Assembly: GCA_003996215.1 (NCBI GenBank)
Contig: QJPP01007218.1
Coordinates: forward strand, 930,001-994,000
Direction of reading: 5' to 3'
Source: Jaltomata sinuosa
Lineage: Eukaryota; Streptophyta; Magnoliopsida; Solanales; Solanaceae
DNA: 64,000 nucleotides
The notes under the pieces are model-generated. The model was not told where the DNA came from. It ran no database searches and saw nothing but the letters and a program-made list of their open reading frames with translations. This document shows, piece after piece, positions 1 to 12,765 of the stretch. A program made the translations under genes and the position numbers. Position 1 is the first letter of the stretch. Every line of letters begins with the position of its first letter.

Positions 1-518
1 ATATGAACGTAGTTCTGAATTAGCATTTATTACTATATGCCGAGTTACTTGAATGACATTACACATCTATGCATATGTGTCATTGTTGTGTTTGGATAAT
101 CCAAGTATCCGGTGATCAATTTCATTAACAGAGTCACATCCTAGTTTCAAAGTTTAATTCATTAGAGTAATAAAATAAAAAGTTTCAAGATACCCAAAGC
201 AATCTTTCACAGAAATCTCGAGAAAACCTCTCAGGTGAAAGGAAATTTCCACGAGAATGAAAACATAAAAGATTCTCTTTGGCTTGCTGTTATGACTAAC
301 GACCAAATTCATGACCTGATTGATCTGAAGAATAAATGATGTGGACAGCTTTTTGGGTTTATACAACTTGAGCTCAGATGTGAGAAAAATTGCAACCAGA
401 TTCCTGAAAGCGTCACCTCCATTTTACCATGGTGTCAAGTGGAAAATTCAGCAGAATAAAAGAGACGGTTAGTTTTTAGCATCAAGCATAATTTACTAGC
501 ATGTTTCAAGATTGGCAC

Positions 519-1951
519 CTGAGTAGTGGTGAGAGGATTTTGCTGGGACAACTGTTGCCTCAACTGATTTTGATTCATCCTTTGTGCATATGCCAGGGCC
601 CCGTTTGCCCTTAACTGAGAGTTCATGTTGAGAGAACCCATCATTCCCATTGCCTGCATACCCTGCAAGGACTGGCCATGGGAATTTCCTGTATGGAACT
701 GACTCCCCTGCATTAGACCTGCCTTCTGCCGTGGCTGCAACCATAATAAAGTTCCTTTCAGCAACACGTAAAGCACGACCATTTATACTTAACCTCGTCA
801 AGAAATATAACAATGACAAATAGCAGTTGTTTTTTTCTAAAAAAAAACTCCAAATTCTCAAACAGTACATTGTCAAACAAAGTTCATGCATTTAATGGCT
901 CCGGAATAGAATTAGTAAGATATAATACTAAAATTTGAATCTAATTGCGTGAATCCTATAAGTGTTGAAGTGATAACAACAACAACTACTACTACTTGTC
1001 AGTCCCAGACAAGCTAGGGTCGTCTTTATGAATCTTCATTGACCATATTTCTTCATTTAAGCTTAACTCATGTCATCATCATACCAAATAAAATGAAAAG
1101 GAATCTAAGTATGTACAAATAATAGTAGTAATAAAAATAATAATAATAGTTCTCTATACTTTTACTGGCATATAAATCTATGATAAGGTGTATTAAAAGT
1201 GCTGATACAATACCGAATTCATAAATTGAGATTGCAAATTGAACTGGGCAACAGCCGCTGCTGCAGCAGCTTGTCCAGATAACATGGGCAGATGGCCCGT
1301 CTGTCCCATTAAAGCTGCCCTATTTAAACTTCCGCTACCCATCTGGCCAGCTATTTGCTGCTGTTGTTGATTCTGTTGTTGTTGTTGCTGCTGCTGTTGC
1401 AATTGTTGCTGCAATTGCTGTTGTTGCTGCTGTTGTAATTGCTGTTGTTGCTGTTGCTGGAGCGAAGTACCTCCAGCCCCAAAATTCATTTGACCATAAA
1501 GCCCTCCTGATTGCTGCCTCATCAAACCAAATTGCTGTTGCTGCTGTTGCATTTGCAATTGACTCATCCTCGACATTGACGGTGATCTCTGCAAGTTCTG
1601 CTGCATCTGAAAATTAGAAGTGGACATCAAGTTGCTGTTACTGCCGTTAATATTAGTCGAATTATTATTCTGCTGCTGCTGCTGAAGCTGCATTTGCTGT
1701 TGTTGAGATTGTGTCAATTGCTGTTGTTGTTGTTGCTGCTGCATCTGAATTTGCTGTTGTTGTTGCTGAGATTGGGTAATCGGGATTTGAGGAAGGTCAA
1801 TTGAAGGCGATGGAGAAGTCATGGTGATTCCGGGATTAGACGACGTCGTCGTCGACGATGAAGCTCCAGCGGCTGTTGCTTGATTTCCGTTGTCGATTAT
1901 AGGGTTTGATTGTTGAATTGATTTGGGGGAAGAAGATGGAATTTCAGCCAT
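519..1951 (-). CDS. TAF12: TFIID subunit 12 (TAF12), N-terminal exons 1-2, partial
   Basis: TAF12 is a histone-fold subunit of the general transcription factor TFIID in the nucleus. Two coding exons are visible on the minus strand: exon 1 at 1951-1214 (ATG at 1951-1949, donor GT at 1213-1212) and exon 2 at 734-519 (acceptor AG at 736-735, donor GT at 518-517), joined in phase 0. Exon 1 is glutamine-rich, with CAG/CAA tracts around residues 60-95 and 160-200. Between the tracts are blocks I recognise from plant TAF12, such as QRSPSMSRMSQL, GLYGQMNFGAGG and GQTGHLPMLSG. Exon 2 starts PRQKAGLMQGSQFH and contains QGMQAMGMMGSLN and MRQQLSQQN-like blocks, also plant TAF12. The C-terminal histone fold that pairs with TAF4 is not in the window and must lie to the left. 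The start is the first Met of the open frame and matches the family's MAE...SSSPKS N-terminus. Both exons are intact; the 479-bp intron holds an Au SINE remnant. Confidence 0.9.
975..1066 (-). mobile_element. Au SINE 3'-end remnant in TAF12 intron 1
   Basis: Read on the minus strand, this stretch has the order typical of the 3' half of the Au SINE family. It begins with a GGTCAATGAAGATTC-like block, continues with a GACCC...CTTGTCTGGGACTGA block, and ends in a short TTG/TAG repeat tail (AACAACAAC on the plus strand). The 5' tRNA-like head is not recognisable, so this is a truncated or decayed copy. Confidence 0.6.
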
Positions 1952-2160
1952 TATTCAATTTATAGAGTTGATTTCATGGGAATTCAGATGAAGAGAGTCA
2001 TCGGCAACTTTGAATTTTTTTCAGTTTGGGGATTTAGGGGACTGCTGGGAGACTCCGTCGTCCAAGGAGAAAGCGAAATAGCACAGGTAATTCTGACTTC
2101 TGCGGGTCCCATTATAGCCCACGTGTAGTGAAAAGAAACCGAAGTAACAATTTCATGTTG
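1952..2160 (-). promoter_or_regulatory. TAF12 5' leader and proximal promoter region
   Basis: This is the sequence immediately upstream of the TAF12 start codon. It is less AT-rich than its surroundings near 2040-2120 and contains a CACGTG G-box core near 2120. No clear TATA box is visible, which is common for housekeeping plant genes. The transcription start is not determined. Confidence 0.35.
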
Positions 2161-2207
2161 TGGCCAATTTTTACCCCATGTTTAATATTTAACCACTTCT
2201 TTAACTA

Positions 2208-2300
2208 GTGTGCACAAGTAGCCAGTATATTATGCTCAAGTAGCCAGTATATTATGCTGATCCCAATCTCACTTGTTTATCCAGTATATTATGCTAATCC
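2208..2300. repeat. Short tandem repeat, about 24-bp unit
   Basis: A unit reading AGTAGCCAGTATATTATGCT occurs twice back to back, and its core CCAGTATATTATGCT occurs a third time after a 30-bp interruption. The repeat lies in the TAF12 upstream intergenic region. Confidence 0.8.
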
Positions 2301-4641
<2,341 letters not shown>

Positions 4642-4659
4642 TTAAAATTACATTATTCA
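4642..4659. repeat. Left target-site duplication of the RTE LINE (18 bp)
   Basis: TTAAAATTACATTATTCA here is repeated exactly at 6601-6618 and brackets the LINE. Confidence 0.9.
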
Positions 4660-6600
4660 TGGACTCTTGAATGAAGAGGGGGACAAAAGCTTTGTGCTGG
4701 GAGATTTGGCACACTCAGAGAGGCGTCGTAACTATGATTATTGTAGCCGTATAAAGGTTGAAGAGGTTAAGGTTGCGATTCGTAAGATGCGAAGGGGTAG
4801 GGCGACGGGGCCAGATGAGATTCCCGTTGATTTTTGGAAGAGCTCGGGTGAGACAGGTGTGAAGTGGCTAACCGAGTTGTTTGATGGTATTTTTAGAACG
4901 GCAAAGATGCCTGAAGCTTGGAGATGGAGCACGATGATTTCTTTGTACAAGAACAAGGGCTATATTCAGAGTTGCAACAACTATAGGGGTATCAAATTGC
5001 TAAGCCACACTATGAAGGTCTGAGAGAGGGTGGTGGAGTTGAGGTTGAGACAGATCGTGCCTATTTCAGAGAACCAGTTCGGCTTTATGCCAGGACGCTC
5101 GACTACAGAAGCTATTCATCTCCTTAGAAGACTGGTGGAGCAGTACAGGGAAAGGAAGAAGGACTTGCACATGGTGTTCATCGATCTAGAAAAGGCGTAT
5201 GATAAAGTCCCTAGGGGGGTCCTTTGGAGGTGCTTGGAGGCTCGAGGTGTACCCGTGGCGTACACTAGATCAATTAAGGACATGTATGAGGGGGCCAAGA
5301 CTCGCGTTAGAACTGTGGGAGGAGATTCGGAGCACTTTCCCGTGTTAATGGGGTTGCACCAGGGATCGACCCTTAGCCCGTTTCTATTTGCCTTGGTAAT
5401 GGATGTATTGACGCGGTAAATACAAGGTGAGGTGCCATGGTGCATGTTATTTGCGGATGATGTAGTTTTGGTGGACGAGACTCGCGGAGGAGTTAATGCT
5501 AAGTTGGAGGGTTGGAGACAGACCCTCGAGTCGAAGGGGTTTAGGTTGAGCAGGACCAAGACTGAATATATGGAGTGCAAGTTTAGTGAGGTGACTCAGG
5601 ATGATGACGTAGAAGTGAAGCTGGATACACAGGTCATCCAAAAGAAAGGGAGTTTCAAGTATCTTGGGTCTATTATCCAAGGAAATGGAGAGATTGATGA
5701 GGATGTCACCCACCGTATTGGTGTTGGGTGGATGAAATGGAGGCTCGCATCTGGAGTCTTGTGCGATAAGAAGGTGCCTACTAAACTTAAAGGCAAATTC
5801 TACAGAGTGGTGATCCGACCAGTTTTGTTGTATGGAGTTGAGTGTTGGTCAGTAAAGAACTCCCATATTCAAAAGATGAAGGTGGCGGAGATGAGGATGT
5901 TGCGATGGATATGCGGGTTTACTAGGAGAGATAGGATTAGGAATGAGGATATCTGAGATAAGGTGGGTGTGGCGTCGGTGGAAGATAAGATGCGGGAAGC
6001 GAGGTTGAGATGGTTCGGCCATGTGAGGAGGAGAGGCACGGATGCTCCAGTGTGGAGGTGTGAGAGGTTGGCTATGGATGGTTACAGGAGAGGACGAGGT
6101 AGACCGAAAAAGTATTGGGGAGAGGTGATTCGACAGGACATGGCGCAGTTGCAGCTTACCGAGGACATGACCCTAGATAGGAAGGTGTGGAGGACGCGGA
6201 TTAGGGTAGAAGAGTAGTAGGTAGAAGTGGGTGTAGGCTAGTAGGTAGGAGTGTTTTCCTTATTGTCCCGACTAGTAATCGTAGTGTTACGCTTATAGTT
6301 TCTTGTTCTTGGATTCCTCGTGGTAGTATTTTGTGGCAGTGCTCTGTTTCTGTCTGCTTGTATGTTGTTTGTTACTACATATTACTTCCTATCGTCTCTT
6401 GTAGTTTTATCTTGTTTTTTATCCTGTATCATTGTTACGTCCTTTTTAGCCTATTTTTAGACTGTTTTGTCTTGAGCCGGGGGTCTATCGGAAACAACCT
6501 CTCTACCTCACCTCTGAGGTAGTAGTATGGTCTGCGTACACTCTACCCTCCCCAGACCCCACGCTGTGGGAATACACTGGGTATGTTGTTGTTGTTGTTG
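4660..6600 (+). mobile_element. 5'-truncated RTE-type LINE retrotransposon
   Basis: This is a non-LTR retrotransposon copy of about 1.94 kb. It begins inside the region upstream of the reverse transcriptase domain, so the endonuclease domain is absent, as expected from incomplete target-primed reverse transcription. It ends with a conserved tail at about 6470-6600: GGGTCTATCGGAAACAACC, then a CTGCGTACACTCTACCC block, an AGACCCC...GTGGGA block, and TTG repeats. That tail is shared by Solanaceae RTE LINEs and TS-type SINEs. A perfect 18-bp target-site duplication flanks it (4642-4659 and 6601-6618), which marks both borders and suggests a fairly recent insertion. Its base composition is far more GC-rich than the flanks. 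Confidence 0.95.
4667..6217 (+). pseudogene. LINE reverse transcriptase / ORF2 C-terminal part, three stops
   Basis: A single reading frame runs through the block and is interrupted by stops at 5021-5023 (TGA), 5417-5419 (TAA) and 5954-5956 (TGA). Reverse transcriptase motifs are visible in order: GPDEIPVDFWK, NYRGIKLLS, ENQFGFMPGRSTTEAI, VFIDLEKAYDKVPR, GLHQGSTLSPFLFAL, and the catalytic FADD in PWCMLFADDVVL. After these come the YLGS, RRGTDAPVWR and YWGEVIRQDM blocks typical of RTE-clade LINEs. Both TGA stops fit single transitions from TGG or CGA, as expected from methylcytosine decay. The frame never shifts. The copy cannot make a full protein. Confidence 0.93.
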
Positions 6601-6618
6601 TTAAAATTACATTATTCA
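6601..6618. repeat. Right target-site duplication of the RTE LINE
   Basis: Exact copy of the 18 bases at 4642-4659, directly after the TTG-repeat tail. Confidence 0.9.
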
Positions 6619-7355
6619 AATAATTTCTCACACCTTTATTTTTATCACCTCACTTATTGTTGTTTTATCTAAATCGTAAGATCATCGATCTTCAAAAATT
6701 ATAATTTCACATTAAATATTATAATATTGTTACAAAAAAACTTAAAAGCTAAATATCATATATTTGTGTCTGATTTAACATTGGTTAATAATTTAATGTG
6801 GAGTTGAAATATCGATTTTTATTCTATTGATGATTTGAGAAGGATTATGATGAAGTTATGTTATTAAAGTTTCATCAGAGCAAAAATCAATTTAATGATG
6901 CAATTCATTATTATTTGAATTTCATTTGAGTTAATTTGAGATCAAAGAATAGATATTTTGATATTTGTCTGAAGATTTTGAGCATGAATTTTTTTTTTAA
7001 TAATTATATTGAAATAATGATATTTTTTTTAAAGTTCAAAGACAAATATGAAACAAGACAAATTCAACTTTTTTAATCATAAAAAGACATATATATGAAA
7101 AAGCTTTTGATATTATTTGCGAATAAAATTATACTCTTTTCATTCACTTTTATTTATTCAATATATTAAAATTATTACCTATCTAATTTAACAAATTTTT
7201 AAAATAATTTATCTTGAGTATTTTGTACCGCAATAGATATATTTGACAATTGACATCATCTATTAATGGGGTGGAGAAATTTTGACAATTTATAAAAGTT
7301 TAGGACATATTTGAATCCTCTAAATATTAGGTTTGGAAAGGTAGAGAGGTCCGTT
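6619..7355. other. AT-rich spacer before the telo-box promoter
   Basis: I see no coding sequence, no terminal repeats and no recognisable element here. It is strongly AT-rich. Confidence 0.5.
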
Positions 7356-7430
7356 CTATAAATAAGCATCACTACCGCTGAATGTGTAAAACCCTAATAA
7401 CCAGTGGCGGCTCTCTCCTTAAAACCCTAA
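7356..7430 (+). promoter_or_regulatory. TATA box plus two telo-boxes (AAACCCTAA)
   Basis: A TATA element (CTATAAATA, 7356-7364) is followed 25-66 bp downstream by two exact AAACCCTAA telo-boxes (7389-7397 and 7422-7430). In plants, telo-boxes near the start site are characteristic of ribosomal protein, translation-factor and snoRNA gene promoters. The arrangement suggests rightward transcription starting near 7390. The following sequence has no long open frame. Confidence 0.6.
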
Positions 7431-7784
7431 CCCAGCCGCATACACATTTATAAGCGGCGGTAGTTGTTACAGCCATAGCGTCGCCTCCTCGCCTCTTTCA
7501 TTTCCTGCTTGGACCATTACATTTGAAGATATCCCTCTGTGTGGATTCATTATTTAGAGGATTCATCATTGTTAGATAATGATGAGTCCTCTAATACTAA
7601 ATCCATCTCAGAGATTAACTTTGCACTGTACAAATAATTGCTTTGGTTTACCTTCAACGGAATTAGCAAACTGGTATATTGATTCACTACTGACGAACTC
7701 GATTTTCTCTTTTGATTTTGTTAATGCATCTGGATCGTGTTTTTTTTTTGTGACCTTGAGGTTGTGTTTAATGTTTTTTCAGTA

Positions 7785-9660
7785 CTGATAAGCGAGCATT
7801 TGACTGTTCTATTCCTCTTCTCATTACTATGTATGTAAAGAGGTCTTTAGTCAATGCTTATATGGAGGTTTGGAGAATGGTTGGCCTTTGGAATCTGTTT
7901 ATGTCCTTGAGGTTTTCAAATTTTCTCCTACAAATAATTCATCATTACTCTCTATCTGGCTTGTATCTAGCTTTTGCAATTGCTTTATCACTTTTGATTT
8001 CATTAACATGCTTACATAAATGCCCCAAGAGCTGGCACTGAACTGTACATCCTTCATAGTCTATCATCTTTAAATTGTAGTATTTTTCCAGTATATAAAA
8101 CAGTGGTAATGAATATCAATTATTTCTTTCTTTTTGAGTTTAGAGTCTCCGGTTTGAGATGCTTATCCTCAATTCACTTGTTTGACATTCATGAGACGTA
8201 TAGACTGTTGAGTATGTTTTGACCATATATATTCTAGAATGACATTGACTAAAGAGGTTTCTTACCATGCTATATCAATATTTTTTAGCTTGTCATGTAC
8301 CGAAGGCTTTAGCTTAAAGGAGTTTGGAAAATGCTCTTATATGCATATGGACACCTAAAGTAAGGGTGTGGATTAGTCTAGCATTGTTTGTTTCTCTTCT
8401 ACATGTATAAATGGTCGAAAAGACTACTCATCTATGCTTACATTAAATTTGAAGTTTGTCAGGCTCCTTATGACGGGAACTCATCATAATTTTTTATATA
8501 CCTATTTCTATTAGGTTAACTTACAATTTTTGTTTGTAGCACTCCATCCTGCTGAATCTGTTGTCGAGTTTGATGATAAGTTAAACTGAATTAGGGGCAG
8601 TTTCTGGGGATATCTTATATTTGGTGATAACATCCTGGGAGCTGTTTGTAATGACTTTTTCGTGAGTGCAGGACTTTATTAAAGACTGGTATATGATTCA
8701 TTCTTCATACTATTTTGGAGCTCCTTTTCTTCCTTGATGCACTTGGATTGTGCTCTATTATTCCAGCATAACATTATTTGTGGCCATAATAGTTTTATAT
8801 GCTTGTCAGTACTAATAATCCAGCATTAATTGTTCTATTCCTCTTCCCATTACTATGTGTGTGAAGAGGTCTCTAATCAATGCTTATATGAATGATTGGA
8901 GAATGGTTGGCCCCTGGAATTTGTTTATGTCCTTGGGGTTTTCAAATTTTCTCCTACAAATTATACTCTCTAACTTGTATCCACCTCTACAATTGCCCTA
9001 TTATCACTTTTGATTTACTGCCAGAAAATTCCTTTTATGTGCTTTACACAAATGTTCTTAGAGTGGCACTGAACCATCTCTATAATTGTCTTTCATCTGT
9101 AAGTTGAAGTGTTTCCAGATGTCTCCTCCAAACACTTGTTCCACATTGATGACCAAGTATCTATCTATACAGTAGAATGACATTGATTAAAGAGACTTCT
9201 TACCATGCTATATCAAAATGTTTTTAGTTTGTTATGTACTTTAAAGAAGAGGTTTTGCGCTAAAGGTGTTTGTGTGGGAGCATAATAGCTAAAATCAGAG
9301 TGGATTAGTTCTAGCATTGCATATTTCTCTCCCTCACATACTTATGGGTGGAAGAGGCTACTCATCGATGCTTACATTAAATTTGAAGTTTGTCAGGCTC
9401 CTTTGAACTCTTTATGATAGAGGAGTTTGGAAAATACTTCTACATGTATCATTATGACAGAAACTCAACATAATTTCTAATCTACCTATTTCCTGTTAGG
9501 TTAACTTTACAATTTATGTTTGTAGCAGGCCCATCCTACAGAAGCTGTTGGGTGAGTACTTGAGGTTGACTGACTTGTGGGTGGATCTTTCGGAAATCTT
9601 ATAAGAGGAGTTAGAATCTTGAGAACTGTTTGGGACTTTGTTAAAGACTGGGATATGTGC
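7785..9660. repeat. Tandem duplication A: about 0.9-1.0 kb unit, two diverged copies
   Basis: Copy 1 spans about 7785-8700 and copy 2 about 8808-9660. Matching landmarks in the same order include TGTTCTATTCCTCTTC, GGAGAATGGTTGGCC, GGTTTTCAAATTTTCTCCTA, CTTACCATGCTATATCAA, TTAAATTTGAAGTTTGTCAG, and TTAAAGACTGG near the end. Copies differ by many substitutions and indels, so the duplication is old. Confidence 0.85.
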
Positions 9661-10006
9661 TGTCTAATAACTGTGTAAAGAAGTCTTTCTTCTTTGGTCT
9701 GATTGACTTCCTTTAGGCTATAAAATATAATGGATATCTTTGTTTTCAACCTATGATGGACCTGCGAAATTGTATCCACCAGCTTACTATAATTGATAAT
9801 TATTCTACTCCTTTGATACAATATCTTGATGTAGTCTTCAGTTTTGATGAGGCATTTCTCAGACAACGGGTATTTTCTTATTTCTATGAGAAATTAACTT
9901 TTCCACGGTGCCAATACAATGCTACTTATCACGATTGGAGGATGTTTTTTTTCCCCAGCTTTCCTTCAAATTAAAAGTATCCAAATTGTTTCTCATTCAA
10001 ATTGTT

Positions 10007-10108
10007 TTGCGATGATGAGATAGCTAACATGTAAGGAGATCTATTTTAAGCTTGGATCAGCTTGGATCTTCGATGAAATTTGCTTGTTACGCTTGGCTTC
10101 TGAGCTTC
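10007..10108 (+). ncRNA. Candidate box C/D snoRNA, copy 1
   Basis: A perfect C box (ATGATGA, 10012-10018) and a D box (CTGA, 10100-10103) lie 92 nt apart end to end, a normal size for this class. A GATGA core at about 10073 could be box C'. The bases just upstream of the D box include ACGCTTGGC, complementary to GCCAAGCGT, which I recall from the 3' part of plant 25S rRNA. A CAAAT/ATTTG external stem is possible, but the short terminal stem next to the boxes is poor. The candidate lies in the duplicated non-coding block behind a telo-box promoter, a typical snoRNA setting. The evidence is suggestive only. Confidence 0.28.
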
Positions 10109-10697
10109 TTCTCTTAAATTTATTTGTTATTCTTTCGATTATCTTTAGAAGTGGTGAGATTTTTACATAACCTGATGAAAAAAGCAGGGATCTATTGCCT
10201 TTTGTGAATGGGTCTCTCGTAAACTTCAGGGACATCAATAATTGCATTGTTATTGGGTGAACCACTTGACTTAACTCATGATTGAATGGTTCAGTAAACG
10301 ATGATACATATTCTCTTGCCACTAATTTACTTTATCATGTCATATAAAATATTTTTTGTATCAGTGTTTGGTTAGATGTGTACTGATCAGAAATTGGTGG
10401 TCTAGGTTTGTTGTTGCAATGTGCAACAGTAGGTCTAGTAAATGAGCTAGTAATATTGCATTACGTTCTATCTTTGGGTATCAGTTTTTTTTTAAGATAT
10501 ACACATGAATCTCAACTGTTACACTCCTTTGAACTGGAGGCATTTCTCAGACAACGGGTATTTTCTTCTTATTTCTATGAGAAATTACCTTTTGCACGGT
10601 GCCAATACAATGCTTCTTATCACGATTGGAGGATGTTGTTTTTCCCCAGCATTCCTTCAAATTAAAAGTAGCCAAATTGTTTCTCATTCAAATTGTT

Positions 10698-10799
10698 TTG
10701 CGATGATGAGATAGCTAACATGTAAGGAGATCTATTTTAAGCTTGGATCAGCTTGGATCTTCGATGAAATTTGCTTGTTACGCTTGGCTTCTGAGCTTC
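10698..10799 (+). ncRNA. Candidate box C/D snoRNA, copy 2
   Basis: Second copy of the same candidate, with C box at 10703-10709 and D box at 10791-10794, identical to copy 1 over the whole 92 nt. Duplicated snoRNA copies are common in plants, but recent tandem duplication alone would also explain the identity. Confidence 0.28.
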
Positions 10800-11165
10800 T
10801 TCTCTTAAATTTATTTGTTATTCTTTCGATTATCTTTAGAAGTGGTGAGATTTTTACATAACCTGATGAAAAAAGCAGGGATCTATTGCCTTTTGTGAAT
10901 GGGTCTCTCGTAAACTTCAGGGACATCAATAATTGCATTGTTATTGGGTGAACCACTTGACTTAATTCATGAAGGCATGGTTCAGTAAACGATGATACAT
11001 ACTTTCTTGCCACTAATTTACTTTGTCATGTCATATATAATAATATTTGTATCAGTGTTTGGTTAGATGTGTACTGTCTAGGTTTGTTGTTGCAATTACA
11101 TTCTATCTTTGGGTATCAGGTATTTTTAGATATACATGAATCTTAACTGTCACACTCCTTTGTTT

Positions 11166-12033
11166 TTAACTGCTTGCTCACTGTTATGTTACGAATTGTA
11201 AATGATTCTGCAGGTTGTATTGCTTTACTCAGTTTAATGATTTGCCAAACAGAGGAGATTACTTTTAGGCCTAGCTCCGCCAGAAAGTTGCTTCTGGGAT
11301 ATGACATGTATATGATTTGTATATCTTAGAATAGACGATTCCTCTACGGGCTATGAAAGCCAACTCACCCTGAGAATGGGCGGTCTCGTTAAACAAGATG
11401 TAGTTCTGTAAATTTCTAGTTTCTGTTTGATTTTTTTTTGTGTGTGTAATCTGTGTTGCTTATTTATGACAGGGCACACATAGCAACAGAATGTTGTTTG
11501 ATATGACTGTCATGCGTTCAACAACCTTCGCCATGAGACTCTATCATTTGTTGTAACTTGTGAACAACTGAAGAAAAATCTATCCATTTTTTAATGTCTA
11601 TTGCCGAACTCAGTAAACAAGGAATGGTTGTTTTTTCATTTGCTTATCGTTCAGGTTTTTCTTACAACTCTTGTTTCGACAGTAAAACATAATTGAGTAC
11701 TTAGGAAAAATAGAGAAGTCAGTTAATTTGAGGTTGCCAAATGCCCTTCGAAGCCTGTTAAGAGTTATGAATTAGTTACCCTATGAGGAAATCTTTGCAT
11801 TATTTCCTAACCATCGACCAAACATGGTATTACTTACGCAAGATTTAATACCTGCTTAACTCATCTCCAACCCGTTTATACATGAGTAACTTACTTCTTA
11901 ACCATTTATCAAACGTGGCATTACTTATGCAAGATTTAATATCTGCATAACTCATTTACAACCAGCTACCAAACAACCCCAAGACAAGTACGAGATGGAT
12001 TTTTGTTGTCCTAACCTTTTTTTTTTGTTCTAA
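11166..12033. other. Non-coding spacer between duplication B and the Harbinger element
   Basis: No coding exon recognised. It includes the likely 3' part of the candidate transcription unit, an internal hairpin (GGGCTATGAAAGCC near 11348), and two copies of a CATTACTTA(C/T)GCAAGATTTAAT block near 11828 and 11919. Confidence 0.45.
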
Positions 12034-12484
12034 GGGCATCTCCAACCACACTCTATTTTACTCTCTAAATATAAGAGTAAAATGAGCAACTCCAACCACT
12101 CTCTATTTTACCCTCTATTTTCTCTTTCTTCAATATTATATTATTATTTCTATTTCAAATATATTTTCATATTTTAAAACAAATCATTTCTTCTGTGTTT
12201 ACATAATCACCACATATTATTCATATTTTTTTCAAAATCTTCATGTAATATACAATTATATTTTACCTCAATTTTTTAAATAAAAAAAAATTTAAGCAAT
12301 ATTATATAGATTACATATTAATGGACAATTCAAATAAAACTAAAATCATAAATGAAATACAATTAAATAAATATTACATCTTAAAAAAATATTCAACTTT
12401 CAAGATTATTACATCGCTCCCATAAATGCTATACTAATAAATTACGAAGTTCAAAATGAACATTTTTGTCCTTAACATTTTTAT

Positions 12485-12755
12485 GTCTGGCTAAAAATTG
12501 TTCAAATAAATTATTTTCATCGACTGCCATTTCTACCGTTGGTGTTGGAGCTTTCAGAATATCTTGAATTGGTGCATTAAGAGCACGCTCATCCTGGATT
12601 ATATATCATGTTGTGCAATATAATACAATACATGTAGTCATTATATCATGGAGCACTTCTTTTCTCCAAAAACGTGATGGCCCAATGACAGTTGCAAAAC
12701 GTGATTGCGAAACCCCGAATGCATGTTCAACATCTTTTCGGTATGATTCTTGTAA
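12485..12755 (-). pseudogene. PIF/Harbinger (DDE_Tnp_4-like) transposase C-terminal relic
   Basis: Reading leftward from about 12752, the minus strand encodes a block resembling the end of PIF transposases. YRKDVEHAFGVSQSRFA comes first, followed by VIGPSRFW, then LHDIMTTCIVL. The frame then shifts near 12620 and resumes with IIQDERALNAPIQDIL and a diverged tail to about 12485. The frameshift and stop make it non-functional, and the N-terminal and catalytic DDE part is missing. The 5' end is cut by the inserted hAT element. Confidence 0.82.
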
Positions 12756-12765
12756 TTTACAATTA

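Larger units (their letters stand above)
9849..11165. repeat. Tandem duplication B: about 688-bp unit, two close copies
   Basis: Copy 1 is 9849-10536 and copy 2 is 10537 to about 11165, both starting GAGGCATTTCTCAGACAACG. The segment 10008-10260 in copy 1 is essentially identical to 10699-10950 in copy 2, while the ends carry several differences and small indels. It directly follows the older duplication A. Confidence 0.92.
7390..11620 (+). other. Candidate spliced non-coding transcription unit
   Basis: Downstream of the TATA/telo-box promoter lies a 4.2-kb block that is moderately AT-rich and T-rich on the plus strand, like plant transcribed intronic DNA. Several good splice-like sites occur: a donor GTGAGTAC at 9552 and acceptors TTTGTAGCAG near 9528 and GATTCTGCAG near 11213. 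No frame carries a recognisable protein. It is built from two unrelated tandem duplications, described separately. It could be a long non-coding RNA, a snoRNA host gene or a dead gene; transcription is inferred, not shown. Confidence 0.35.

Noticed and set aside
496..891. 131-codon minus-strand frame overlapping TAF12 exon 2
   Set aside because: It is a shadow of the true exon in another frame; only the TAF12 frame shows family blocks and correct splice sites.
1370..1760. CAG/CAA repeats as a microsatellite or CRISPR-like array
   Set aside because: They are imperfect glutamine codons inside TAF12 exon 1, expected for this protein.
7577..7695. Possible snoRNA starting at AATGATGA near 7575
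   Set aside because: The nearest CTGA is about 115 nt away, there is no C' or terminal stem, and it is not conserved in the later duplicated parts.
10041..11013. Two similar 93-codon minus-strand frames
   Set aside because: They are similar because the DNA was tandemly duplicated. The translation matches no family I know, and there is no sign of a promoter or codon-level constraint.
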